Assembly: GCA_012520915.1 (NCBI GenBank)
Contig: JAAYNJ010000006.1
Coordinates: forward strand, 1-64,000
Reading direction: 5' to 3'
Source: Oscillospiraceae bacterium
GTDB lineage: Bacteria; Bacillota; Clostridia; Oscillospirales; Ruminococcaceae
Length of the DNA stretch: 64,000 nucleotides
Shown here piece by piece: positions 1 through 7,701 of the stretch (within the stretch, counting starts at the first letter, position 1; the number at the start of each line of letters is the position of its first letter). Below the pieces are notes generated by a model. The model saw only the letters and a list, made by a program, of their open reading frames with translations, did not search any database and was not told the origin of the DNA. A program made the position numbers and the translations under genes.

Positions 1-16
1 CTAAAAGGAGAATAGA

Positions 17-886
17 TTGAACGGGGTCCTTGCAATAGACAAACCCGAAAATTATACATCATTTGATGTGGTAGCACGTCTCAGAGGCATTCTCAAAATG
101 AGAAAGATTGGACACGGCGGAACTCTCGATCCTTTGGCTACGGGAGTGCTGCCTGTTTTTTTGGGAAAATCCACAAGAGCTGTTGATTTTACGGACGAGA
201 GAAAAAGATATCTTGCCGAGGTGTTTTTCGGTATTAAAACGGATACCGGAGATATCAGCGGAGATATTTTGAAGAGATGTGACTTCTTCCCCGCAAAGGA
301 AGCTGTTGAAGAAACGATTTTTGAATTTAAGGGCAAAATCAGACAGATTCCCCCCATGTATTCGGCGGTAAAAATTGACGGTCGAAGGCTTTACGAGATA
401 GCACGAGAAGGAAAAACAGTTTCCAGAAAAGCCCGGGAAATCGAAATCTTTGAGATTGAATTGATTGAATACCGCAAAGATGAAAGAAAAATCCTTCTCG
501 ATATTTCCTGCTCAAAGGGAACATATGTGAGAACACTTGCGGAAGATATTGCGGAGAGAATGGGAACCGTGGCGACTTTGTCAAGGCTTAAGAGGACATA
601 TAGCGGGGGTTTTAGTATTGAAGACTGCATCTCTTTGGATGAATTGGAAGAAATTATAAAAAGAGGTGAAAAACCGCCGATAATCTGCGTAGACAGATTG
701 TTGATGAAATATAATGAGGTTCATTTAAGCGCGGAAGACGAAATCAGGTTTTTAAACGGAGTGAGGATTGGGACAAAACATAATTTCCCTGACGGTGATA
801 TTCTGAGGGCATATTGTGACGGAAAATTTTTAGGACTTGTAAAAGTAAAATCCAAGTCTCTGATTAAATTTAAACAGTTTGTTTAG
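17..886 (+). CDS. truB: tRNA pseudouridine(55) synthase TruB
   Basis: Isomerises U55 to pseudouridine in the T-loop of most tRNAs. The protein has 289 residues, near the usual length. The N-terminal catalytic domain carries the TruB motif GGTLDPLATGVLPV, whose Asp is the nucleophile, followed by RxTKxY-like and YSAVKIDGRRLYE segments typical of the family. A short C-terminal PUA-like region follows. The start is TTG, with AAAAGGAG six bases upstream. The gene ends 9 bp before ribF, so the two are probably cotranscribed, as in many Firmicutes where rbfA-truB-ribF-rpsO-pnp form a group. The promoter lies outside the window. Confidence 0.96.
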   Translation: MNGVLAIDKPENYTSFDVVARLRGILKMRKIGHGGTLDPLATGVLPVFLGKSTRAVDFTDERKRYLAEVFFGIKTDTGDISGDILKRCDFFPAKEAVEETIFEFKGKIRQIPPMYSAVKIDGRRLYEIAREGKTVSRKAREIEIFEIELIEYRKDERKILLDISCSKGTYVRTLAEDIAERMGTVATLSRLKRTYSGGFSIEDCISLDELEEIIKRGEKPPIICVDRLLMKYNEVHLSAEDEIRFLNGVRIGTKHNFPDGDILRAYCDGKFLGLVKVKSKSLIKFKQFV

Positions 887-895
887 GACACATTT

Positions 896-1693
896 ATGAT
901 AGTAATCGAGGGCATAAAGGAATTTGGAATAGAGTCTGCGGTTGCCATAGGATATTTTGACGGAATGCATACCGGACACAGACTAATAATAGAAAAAACA
1001 GTTAAGGCAAAGGACAGGGGATTAATACCTTCCGTACTTACATTTGACTTTTCGAAAAAAAGACCCGGGGGAAAAACGGAAAGAGACCTTTTTTCGAAGC
1101 AGGAGAAATATCGCGAGATGGAATCTCTGGGTATTGAGATTTGCGTTGAGTGCGATTTTACGGCAATAGAGAATATGACCGCCGATTATTTTCTGCATGA
1201 AGTTCTGATAGGCAAGATGGGGTGTAGAGAAATATTTTGCGGAGAGGATTTCAGATTCGGCCATAACAGATCGACAGATGCAAAGATGCTTAAAAACATG
1301 GCAAAATCCGAAGGAGTTATTGTAGAGGTTATACCGTCGCTTTATCTCGAGGGCAGGATAATCAGCACGACCGAAATAAAACGATTTGTGGAAGAAGGAA
1401 AGGTAGACGAGGCCGCCCGGTTTCTCGGCAGAAACTACGGCATAAATGTAACAATAACCGATATTCAAAACGAAAAGATGTTCGGCACTTTAGACGACGG
1501 AGTGACCTTCCCGAAAGCAGGAAGATATCTTTCGCGTATCGGCAGGGGATCTTCACCCGATGCGGTTGCGAAGATATTTTTTGAAGATGATTCGGAAAAC
1601 CCGAAAGCGACAGCGGAGATAAGCGGCGATAAAATACCGAAAATAAATGAAAAAATTTTTGTATCGCTTCTTAGATATTTAGATGAGTTTTAA
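896..1693 (+). CDS. ribF: RibF-type FAD synthetase with degenerate riboflavin kinase domain
   Basis: Bifunctional RibF normally phosphorylates riboflavin to FMN and adenylates FMN to FAD. The adenylyltransferase half is intact: GYFDGMHTGH at residues 19-28 is the nucleotidyltransferase motif, and an ISTTEIKRF segment matches the usual ISSTxIR loop. At 265 residues the protein is shorter than the usual ~310. After LGRNYGI the riboflavin kinase half lacks the canonical GFPTAN flavin/ATP loop and instead reads TFPKAG in a shortened context. FMN adenylation is therefore supported, but kinase activity is doubtful. ATG start, 9 bp after truB. Confidence 0.88.
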   Translation: MIVIEGIKEFGIESAVAIGYFDGMHTGHRLIIEKTVKAKDRGLIPSVLTFDFSKKRPGGKTERDLFSKQEKYREMESLGIEICVECDFTAIENMTADYFLHEVLIGKMGCREIFCGEDFRFGHNRSTDAKMLKNMAKSEGVIVEVIPSLYLEGRIISTTEIKRFVEEGKVDEAARFLGRNYGINVTITDIQNEKMFGTLDDGVTFPKAGRYLSRIGRGSSPDAVAKIFFEDDSENPKATAEISGDKIPKINEKIFVSLLRYLDEF

Positions 1694-1801
1694 TCTGAAA
1701 AACGGAAAATATAAATAAATTGAACAGGGAAAAACGGGAATACCCGGGTTCGTGATTTGTTAACGGAATGCGGTTTTTATTCAGGTTCTCCTCAAAAAAA
1801 T

Positions 1802-1830
1802 TTGCTTTTTGACGCTGTAATATATATAAT
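1802..1830 (+). promoter_or_regulatory. Putative sigma-A promoter for rpsO
   Basis: TTGCTT (1802-1807), a 17-bp spacer and a perfect TATAAT (1825-1830) lie in the 238-bp gap between ribF and rpsO. The predicted transcript would have a leader of about 95 nt. That leader contains a CCTCA...TGAGG pairing (1879-1902) upstream of the GAGG ribosome site, which might take part in S15 autoregulation, but no known S15 leader class was recognised. Confidence 0.55.
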
Positions 1831-1931
1831 ATCCTGTGTTGTTACCCTTACAAGGAATTGCGGAGGTCAAGACTGAACCTCATCCCTTTTCTTTGTTTGA
1901 GGCGAATTATATTAAATGAGGTATTTTTGGT

Positions 1932-2192
1932 ATGTTAAAAGACAAAAAAGAAGTCATTGAAGGAGCGAGACTTCACGAGACGGATACGGGTTCTCCCGAA
2001 GTTCAAATTTCGCTTCTCACAAACCGCATCAACCATCTGACCGAGCATTTAAAAACGCATAAACGCGACTTTCACTCTCGTCGCGGATTGCTGAAGATGG
2101 TCGGAAGACGCAGAAATCTGTTGGCACACCTGCAGAAAAAGGATATCGAAAGATACAGAGCCTTGATAGCACAGCTCGGATTGCGTCGTTAA
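1932..2192 (+). CDS. rpsO: 30S ribosomal protein S15
   Basis: Primary 16S rRNA-binding protein of the small-subunit platform. The 86 residues match the family along their whole length. The hallmark segments are [28 protein letters not shown] and [11 protein letters not shown]. The ATG at 1932 follows GAGG at 1918-1921. The gene has its own likely promoter and a strong hairpin behind it. It sits directly before pnp, the conserved rpsO-pnp order of bacteria. Confidence 0.98.
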   Translation: MLKDKKEVIEGARLHETDTGSPEVQISLLTNRINHLTEHLKTHKRDFHSRRGLLKMVGRRRNLLAHLQKKDIERYRALIAQLGLRR

Positions 2193-2205
2193 TTTTTAAG
2201 AGCAT

Positions 2206-2230
2206 AAAGGCAGGCATACGCCTGCCTTTA
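2206..2230 (+). terminator. Hairpin terminator after rpsO
   Basis: A perfect 10-bp stem (AAAGGCAGGC / GCCTGCCTTT) with a 4-nt ATAC loop begins 13 bp after the rpsO stop. The T-run is short (TTTA), so it may be a partial terminator or an RNase III processing hairpin between rpsO and pnp. Confidence 0.75.
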
Positions 2231-2420
2231 TCGAATTAATTTATTAATTTAATAACATAATATTCATCGGTGTGAAGTGATGTTTAGCAGTGAACAAACT
2301 TCTTAAATAATATGTTGAGGAGTTTCTTTATTGCTAAAGTCCAAAATCATATCCGGTGAATAGAATGTCGGATTAATGTCGTCGCCGAAAAGAGAACGAC
2401 AAAGATTTTGGAGGATTTAT

Positions 2421-4541
2421 ATGTTTGAAAATGAAAGAATTTTTAGCACGGAAATCGCCGGAAGACCGTTTTCCGTTAGTGTCGGAAAATTTGCCGGACT
2501 TGCAAACGGATCCTGTATGGTAAAGTACGGGGATACTTTCGTTTTATGCACCGCCACGATGAGTCCAAAGCCCAGAGAGGGTGTCGACTATCTGCCGCTT
2601 TCCGTCGACTATGAAGAAAAACTCTACTCGGTCGGAAGAATACCGGGCAGTTTTTTGCGCCGTGAGAGCAGACCCACCGAAAAGGCGATACTTGCTGCGC
2701 GTGTGGTGGACAGACCGATGAGACCGCTTTTCCCCGACGGGATGAGAAATGATGTTGCCGTAGTTATGACGGTCATGTCGGTTGAACAGGACAACGAACC
2801 GCAGATAGCGGGCATGATAGGCGCTTCGATAGCTGTTGCGATTTCGGATATACCGTGGAACGGACCGATTGCCGGCGTGAGGGCAGGACTTGTTGACGGA
2901 GAAATAGTTATCAACCCGACTTTGGAACAGAGAGAAAAAAGCGATTTAAATCTCACCGTTGCTGCAACGAGAGAAAAGGTCGTTATGATTGAGGCGGGTG
3001 CCAATGAAGTTGACAACGACACGATGTATGACGCGATTCTCAAGAGCCACGAAGCAATAAAAGAGATAATTTCCTTTATTGATGAAATAGTCTCTGAAGT
3101 CGGAAAAGAAAAGATTGTTGTTGAAAATCCGACGGTTGCCCCCGAACTTTACTCTGCAATAGAAGAGCGTGTAATTGACAGACTCAGAGCCGCAATGGAC
3201 ACCGACGACAAAACCGTCAGGGATGCCGCGCTTATCCCAATATATGACGATATGCACGCGGAGTTTGATGAACAATATCCCGACGACACATGGATGATAG
3301 ACGAGGCGCTCTATCAACTCCAGAAATTTGTCGTAAGACGTTGGCTTTTGGATGACAAAAAGAGAGTTGACGGCAGGGGAATAGACGATATTCGTCCGCT
3401 CCATGCCGAAGTGGGGATTCTGCCGAGAGCTCACGGAAGCGGAATGTTTGCAAGAGGTCAGACACAGGTGCTTACCGTAGCGACGCTTGCGATGGCAAGT
3501 GAAGCCCAGCTGCTCGACGGCATTGACCTCGAAGAGAAAAAGAGCTATATGCACCACTATAACTTCCCGTCATATTCGACAGGAGAAACAAGGCCGAGCA
3601 GAGGTCCGGGAAGAAGAGAGATAGGACACGGAGCGCTTGCGGAGACCTCGCTTGTTCCGGTGCTTCCCTCAATTGACGAATTTCCGTACACCATACGCCT
3701 CGTTTCCGAAGTTTTATCTTCAAACGGTTCAACTTCACAGGGTTCGGTCTGCGCATCATCACTTGCATTGATGGATGCGGGCGTGCCGATAAAAGCACCG
3801 GTAGCCGGGATATCCTGCGGACTTGTTACCGAAGGCGACAGCTGGATGACAATGGTCGATATCCAGGGAATAGAAGACTTTTTCGGAGATATGGACTTCA
3901 AGGTAGCCGGAACCGAAAAGGGAATAACCTCGATACAGCTCGACATAAAGACCGACGGCATCTCGAACGATGTAATCAGGGAAGCGTTGGATAAGTGCTA
4001 TAAGGCCCGCATGACAATTCTCGAAACGGTAATGTTGCCGGCAATCGACAAGCCGAGAGAACAGCTTTCTCCTTATGCACCCAAGATGAGAACCCTGATG
4101 ATAGATGTGGATAAGATAAGCGCGGTAATCGGCAAGGGCGGAAAAACCATTCAGAGCATCGTTGCGGAGTGCGAAGTAAAGGTTGACGTTGAAGATGACG
4201 GCAGGGTGTTTGTAAGCGGACTCGACATAGAAAATGTTGAGAGAGCGGTAAATATTATCGATACCATAGTTAACGACCCCGAACCGGGTTCCATGTATTA
4301 CGGCAAGGTGACAAGAATTCTTCCTATCGGGGCATTCGTTGAGATAGCCCCCGGCAAGGAGGGAATGGTCCATATAAGCAAACTCGAGGAACGCCGCGTG
4401 GAAAAGGTTGAGGATGTCGTAAATGTAGGAGATATCGTGCCGGTCATGGTTTTAGAACTTGATGACAGAGGCAGGCTTAACCTTTCGAGAAAAGACGCAA
4501 TCAAAGCAATAGCATCCGCAAAGGAAGATAAATCGGAATAA
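2421..4541 (+). CDS. pnp: Polyribonucleotide nucleotidyltransferase (PNPase)
   Basis: 3'-5' phosphorolytic exoribonuclease of RNA turnover. Two RNase PH-like domains are seen (from about residue 10 and about 310), separated by an all-alpha linker. The second core contains the GRRE-IGHGALAE active-site segment. Next come a KH domain (VIGKGGKTIQSI) and a C-terminal S1 domain (YYGKVTRILPIGAFVE). The ATG at 2421, preceded by GGAGG at 2410-2414, is preferred over an upstream in-frame ATG at 2376 because the PNPase family begins at this point; the product has 706 residues. The 190-nt leader after the rpsO hairpin could host autoregulation, but no specific element was recognised. Confidence 0.97.
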   Translation: MFENERIFSTEIAGRPFSVSVGKFAGLANGSCMVKYGDTFVLCTATMSPKPREGVDYLPLSVDYEEKLYSVGRIPGSFLRRESRPTEKAILAARVVDRPMRPLFPDGMRNDVAVVMTVMSVEQDNEPQIAGMIGASIAVAISDIPWNGPIAGVRAGLVDGEIVINPTLEQREKSDLNLTVAATREKVVMIEAGANEVDNDTMYDAILKSHEAIKEIISFIDEIVSEVGKEKIVVENPTVAPELYSAIEERVIDRLRAAMDTDDKTVRDAALIPIYDDMHAEFDEQYPDDTWMIDEALYQLQKFVVRRWLLDDKKRVDGRGIDDIRPLHAEVGILPRAHGSGMFARGQTQVLTVATLAMASEAQLLDGIDLEEKKSYMHHYNFPSYSTGETRPSRGPGRREIGHGALAETSLVPVLPSIDEFPYTIRLVSEVLSSNGSTSQGSVCASSLALMDAGVPIKAPVAGISCGLVTEGDSWMTMVDIQGIEDFFGDMDFKVAGTEKGITSIQLDIKTDGISNDVIREALDKCYKARMTILETVMLPAIDKPREQLSPYAPKMRTLMIDVDKISAVIGKGGKTIQSIVAECEVKVDVEDDGRVFVSGLDIENVERAVNIIDTIVNDPEPGSMYYGKVTRILPIGAFVEIAPGKEGMVHISKLEERRVEKVEDVVNVGDIVPVMVLELDDRGRLNLSRKDAIKAIASAKEDKSE

Positions 4542-4548
4542 AACGCAA

Positions 4549-4581
4549 AATGCCCACAACCAAAAGGATGTGGGCATTATT
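4549..4581 (+). terminator. Rho-independent terminator after pnp
   Basis: AATGCCCACA (4549-4558) pairs perfectly with TGTGGGCATT (4569-4578), and an inner CC/GG pair extends the stem. It is followed by ATTAAAATA rather than a long T-run. It lies 8 bp after the pnp stop and separates pnp from the SDR gene. Confidence 0.75.
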
Positions 4582-4619
4582 AAAATACAATGGAATCATT
4601 TTTAAGGAAAACACACAGC

Positions 4620-5345
4620 ATGAACAGAAAAACTGCCGTGGTAACGGGCGGGAGCAGAGGTATAGGTAAGGCAACTGCCGAACTTTTAGCGACAAAAGGA
4701 TACAATGTCGTTTTTACCTATCTGAGCGGAGAAGAACGGGCAAAAGATATCCTCAAAAAAATAACGGATAAAGGCGGCGAGGCCTCCATATTCAGATACG
4801 ATGCCGTGAAGGATGCCGACAGCCTGGCGGAATTTGCAGTAAAGAGATACGGAAAGATTGACCTGTTGGTCGCAAATGCGGGAATATCGCTTCAAAAGAT
4901 AGCGACCGAAACCACAGACGAGGAATGGAACAGAGTAATCGAATGCGACCTTTCCGGAGTATTTTATATAAACCGTTCGGTATTAAAAAATATGATAGAA
5001 AGAAAAAGCGGGTCTATTGTAAACGTGTCCTCGGTTTACGGAATATCCGGAGGATCCGCGGAGACGGCATACTCCGCGGCAAAGGCCGGCGTTATCGGAT
5101 TTACCAAGGCTTTGGCAAAGGAAGTGGCATGCAGCGGAATATCGGTAAACTGCGTCGCCCCCGGAGCTATTGATACTGAGATGAACAAAAATCTGAACAG
5201 AGAAGAAATTGAAAATCTGTGCAGTGAAATTCCTTTCGGCAGGCTCGGCAAAGCTGAAGAAGTCGCGGAGACGATACTTTTCTTGGCCGAGAGCAGTTAT
5301 ATTACGGGACAGGTTATCAGTCCGAACGGCGGACTAATCATTTAA
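4620..5345 (+). CDS. Short-chain dehydrogenase/reductase, FabG-like
   Basis: NAD(P)H-dependent oxidoreductase of the classical SDR family. It shows the cofactor motif TGGSRGIG (residues 9-16), the structural NAG motif (86-88), catalytic Ser138 (in NVSS) and the YxxxK pair Tyr151/Lys155. With 241 residues it has normal family length. Annotation as 3-oxoacyl-ACP reductase is plausible, but no fatty-acid genes are nearby, so the substrate is open. The start at 4620 is chosen because the protein then begins MNRKTAVVTG, as in relatives; an in-frame ATG at 4590 lies against the pnp terminator. guaA follows 17 bp later, probably in the same transcript. Confidence 0.85.
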   Translation: MNRKTAVVTGGSRGIGKATAELLATKGYNVVFTYLSGEERAKDILKKITDKGGEASIFRYDAVKDADSLAEFAVKRYGKIDLLVANAGISLQKIATETTDEEWNRVIECDLSGVFYINRSVLKNMIERKSGSIVNVSSVYGISGGSAETAYSAAKAGVIGFTKALAKEVACSGISVNCVAPGAIDTEMNKNLNREEIENLCSEIPFGRLGKAEEVAETILFLAESSYITGQVISPNGGLII

Positions 5346-5362
5346 CAATCGAGGTGTTTAAT

Positions 5363-6871
5363 ATGCATCAGAAAATTTTGATTATGGATTTTGAGGGGCG
5401 GCACGGTCAGGAAATAGCCAAGATAATCAGGGGATTTCAGGTTTACTGTGAGATAGAGAGAAGCTCCCCCGACAACCTTGCTATAGAGGATGAAAATACG
5501 GCCGGACTGGTGATTGTGGGCAGCGCAGAGGGCAGTTCCCTCGAAGATGAGCTTGACAGTCTGCTTTCGAAAGCTGATGTCCCAGTTTTGGGAATCTGTT
5601 TTGACGGCGGATTTAATAACAAAAAAGCCGGGAAAGAAACAGCCGCAACTCCCGGTCTGAATTCATTAAAGCTTAATCACCCTGAAAACTCGATTCTCTT
5701 TGAAGATGCGGAAAAAGAGTTTGAAGTCATTTCAAGCTGTGACGGAATATTTGCGGATTTATCACACGGTTTCAAAGCAACATCGCAGGGGGATAACGGT
5801 GAAAGCCTCTCTTTGGAAAAGGACATTTTTTATCTTTTAGGTTTTTATCCCGAACTCAGCGGAGAAAACGGTAAAAAGATAATCGAAAATTACCTTTTCA
5901 AGCTCTGCGGTTGTACCGGAGACTGGAGCATAGACGATTATATAGAAAAACAGGTTTCTGAAATAAGAAAAACCGTAGGCGAAGGCGGAGCACTCTGTGC
6001 GCTTTCGGGAGGAGTGGATTCGTCGGTTTGCGCGGCGTTGGCATATAGAGCTGTCGGGAGTAAACTCAAATGTATATTTGTCGACACCGGTCTAATGAGA
6101 AAAAATGAGGGCGACGAAGTTGAAGAGGTGTTCGGAAAAATCCTTGGCGGTTCCTTTTTCAGAATAGACGCTCAGGACAGATTTTTAGGAAAACTCAACG
6201 GTGTAACCGACCCTGAAAAAAAGAGAAAAATAATCGGAGAGGAATTTATAAGGATTTTTGAAGAGGAGTCCGGAAAATTCGAAGGGATAGAATATCTCAT
6301 TCAGGGCACAATATATCCCGATATTATCGAGAGCGGTGTAGGCGGTTCGGTGGTTAAGAGCCATCACAATGTCGGAGGTCTTCCCGAGAATATAGATTTT
6401 AAAGGAATTATCGAACCGCTTAATATGCTTTTTAAAACCGAAGTACGCGAACTCGGCAGAAAGCTCGGCTTGCCTGATAAACTTCTAAACAGACAGCCCT
6501 TTCCGGGACCCGGTCTGGGAGTAAGGGTAATAGGGGGAATAACAAAAGAAAAACTCGAAATCCTCAGAGAAGCCGATGCAATATTCAGGGAGGAATTATC
6601 GGAAATCGGTTTGGATAAAGAACTTAACCAATATTTCGTGGTTCTGACCGATATAAAATCGGTCGGCGTGAGGGACGGAAAGCGAACCTATGCCTATACC
6701 GCTGCCTTACGCGCGGTAAAAACCGACGATTTCATGACGGCGAAATGGGCAAAACTCCCGCACGACCTGCTACAAAAGGTAAGCAAGAGAATAACCGATG
6801 AAGTGAGCGGTATAAACCGCGTCGTCTATGACATAACCGACAAGCCCCCGGGAACTATTGAGTGGGAGTAA
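5363..6871 (+). CDS. guaA: GMP synthase with apparently inactive glutaminase domain
   Basis: Amination of XMP to GMP, the last step of guanine nucleotide synthesis. The ATP-pyrophosphatase half is intact, with the SGGVDSS P-loop (residues 215-221), the KSHHNVGGLPE segment and the C-terminal dimerisation end KPPGTIEWE. The N-terminal GATase1 half has diverged. Cys79 remains (GICFDGG in place of GICYGMQ). The usual SGGP oxyanion segment reads VGSAEGSS, and the catalytic His of FHPE is Tyr162 (FYPE). The enzyme probably uses free ammonia or another glutaminase. ATG at 5363 follows GAGGTG by 6 bp, giving 502 residues. The last codons form the attachment-like repeat described at 6860. Confidence 0.94.
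   Translation: MHQKILIMDFEGRHGQEIAKIIRGFQVYCEIERSSPDNLAIEDENTAGLVIVGSAEGSSLEDELDSLLSKADVPVLGICFDGGFNNKKAGKETAATPGLNSLKLNHPENSILFEDAEKEFEVISSCDGIFADLSHGFKATSQGDNGESLSLEKDIFYLLGFYPELSGENGKKIIENYLFKLCGCTGDWSIDDYIEKQVSEIRKTVGEGGALCALSGGVDSSVCAALAYRAVGSKLKCIFVDTGLMRKNEGDEVEEVFGKILGGSFFRIDAQDRFLGKLNGVTDPEKKRKIIGEEFIRIFEEESGKFEGIEYLIQGTIYPDIIESGVGGSVVKSHHNVGGLPENIDFKGIIEPLNMLFKTEVRELGRKLGLPDKLLNRQPFPGPGLGVRVIGGITKEKLEILREADAIFREELSEIGLDKELNQYFVVLTDIKSVGVRDGKRTYAYTAALRAVKTDDFMTAKWAKLPHDLLQKVSKRITDEVSGINRVVYDITDKPPGTIEWE
6860..6871. other. Putative left attachment site (attL) at guaA 3' end
   Basis: GAGTGGGAGTAA forms the last four codons of guaA. It recurs with one mismatch as GAGCGGGAGTAA at 16589-16600. 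The 3' end of guaA is an established integration site for tyrosine-recombinase islands in Firmicutes. The AT-rich DNA between the copies carries defence genes and has no housekeeping function. Confidence 0.6.
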
Positions 6872-6930
6872 ACCCGGAATATCTGAAAGCTTTGATTTTA
6901 CTGACTACTCTAAGGGTCCGAGAGGTTCAC

Positions 6931-6949
6931 GATACTATTTTGATACTAT
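6931..6949. repeat. Tandem direct repeat next to attL
   Basis: GATACTAT occurs twice (6931-6938 and 6942-6949), separated by 3 bp and about 60 bp inside the left island end. Short direct repeats beside an attachment core are often arm sites for tyrosine integrases, but this assignment is inferred. Confidence 0.4.
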
Positions 6950-6996
6950 GAAAAGCGGCTAAACGCTTTGCAATCACTGTATATAGAGGCAAAAGG

Positions 6997-7025
6997 CTGA
7001 CTGTAAAAAGTCAGTCTTTCTTTTT
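6997..7025 (+). terminator. Terminator downstream of guaA
   Basis: CTGACT (6997-7002), a GTAAAA loop and AGTCAG (7009-7014), followed by TCTTTCTTTTT. The short stem with a clear T-rich tail fits a rho-independent terminator that now ends guaA transcription inside the island end. Confidence 0.65.
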
Positions 7026-7044
7026 AAGGGAAATTGAAGTCATT

Positions 7045-7112
7045 AAAAGACTAGTTCAAAAAACAAACCCCTGATTTTTAGGTCAGCAGGAGAGTTTAAA
7101 AACTAGTCTTTT
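7045..7112 (-). terminator. Inverted repeat beyond the gene remnant
   Basis: AAAAGACTAGTT (7045-7056) and AACTAGTCTTTT (7101-7112) form a perfect 12-bp inverted repeat with a 44-nt interior. The repeat includes the stop codon of the minus-strand remnant at 7103. It may be the remnant's old terminator or part of a mobile-element end; neither is proved. Confidence 0.35.
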
Positions 7113-7258
7113 TTCTTACTTATAATTCTTACTTTGATTCCGTCACTGGTGTCTAGTTTGACAGGATTTTGCATTTGTCTGAGTTTAAAGGTTTTAATGC
7201 TTTCTTTAGCCCAGACATCAATAGGCAGGCCTTCTATGGTATCGCCTTCTTTGGTATT
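7103..7258 (-). pseudogene. C-terminal remnant of an unidentified gene
   Basis: On the minus strand an open stretch of 52 codons ends at TAG (7103-7105). It reads like a normal protein tail, for example TKEGDTIEGLPIDVWAKESI followed later by VKLDTSDGIKVRI, and it is closed upstream by a TGA at 7259-7261. No start codon or ribosome site is present, so it is probably the 3' end of a gene lost on island insertion or rearrangement. The family was not recognised. Confidence 0.4.
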
Positions 7259-7340
7259 TCATAGATAAGCTTGTAGAATTTAATCAGAGTTCCGAGAATA
7301 CTTATGAACCATTATTGGAAAAAATATAGTAGAACTTATC

Positions 7341-7382
7341 AAGAGCTGGTGCATTGTTTTGGTGCATCAGCTTTTATCTTTT
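7341..7382 (+). terminator. Terminator-like hairpin upstream of the RM operon
   Basis: AGCTGGTGCA (7344-7353) pairs with TGCATCAGCT (7363-7372) with one mismatch, followed by TTTATCTTTTT. It would stop transcription arriving from guaA before the restriction genes, insulating the RM operon. Confidence 0.6.
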
Positions 7383-7418
7383 TAAAATATCTTAGACCTG
7401 TAAGAAGTCTTTTTTATG

Positions 7419-7427
7419 TGATAGAAT
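7419..7427 (+). promoter_or_regulatory. Possible extended -10 promoter of the RM operon
   Basis: TGATAGAAT fits an extended -10 element (TGnTATAAT with one mismatch), 57 bp before the regulator start and just after the insulating hairpin. No convincing -35 element is seen. Confidence 0.3.
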
Positions 7428-7483
7428 TAGTTTATAAATTCAAATTGAAATTTTGCATTCTGAAATGTGGGGAGACAAGATAT

Positions 7484-7699
7484 ATGTCAGACTTTGGAAA
7501 AGTATTTTTTAAGATTGATGAGGTTTTAGAAAAGAAAAATATCAGCAAGAACAAACTTGAAAAGGAAGCCAATCTTCAAAGAACTCAGTTAAATTCTTAT
7601 TGCAATAATAAAGTAAAGAGAATTGACTTGGAGACGATAGCAAAAATCTGTCATGTTTTGGATTGCAAGATTGAAGATATTATGGAGTATGAGAGGTAA
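7484..7699 (+). CDS. Cro/CI-type helix-turn-helix regulator of the RM operon
   Basis: A small DNA-binding protein of 71 residues. Its core (KNISKNKLEKEANLQRTQLN followed by KRIDLETIAKICHVLDC) has the helix pattern of XRE/HTH_26 proteins, with the closing CxxEDIMEY helix. The start at 7484 follows GGGGAGA by about 8 bp. An earlier in-frame ATG at 7304 would add an unrelated tail and lies before the insulating hairpin, so it is rejected. The stop is 2 bp before hsdM, so the two are cotranscribed. It probably works as a controller-like regulator that times methylase and nuclease expression; target sites are unknown. Confidence 0.8.
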   Translation: MSDFGKVFFKIDEVLEKKNISKNKLEKEANLQRTQLNSYCNNKVKRIDLETIAKICHVLDCKIEDIMEYER

Positions 7700-7701
7700 A
7701 A

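Noticed and set aside
1831-1931. A known S15 autoregulatory leader before rpsO
   Set aside because: Only a short CCTCA/TGAGG pairing is visible, and none of the described S15-binding leader structures could be drawn with confidence.
2946-4373. Two antisense open frames of over 200 codons inside pnp
   Set aside because: PNPase is unmistakable on the plus strand through the whole region, and the antisense frames lack ribosome sites and recognisable domains.
7045-7112. Insertion sequence end at the 12-bp inverted repeat
   Set aside because: No transposase frame lies between or near the arms and no target duplication is seen; a terminator-like remnant fits better.
7304-7483. N-terminal extension of the HTH regulator from ATG 7304
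   Set aside because: The extension spans the terminator-like hairpin and has no ribosome site, and the domain begins only at 7484 with a good site.
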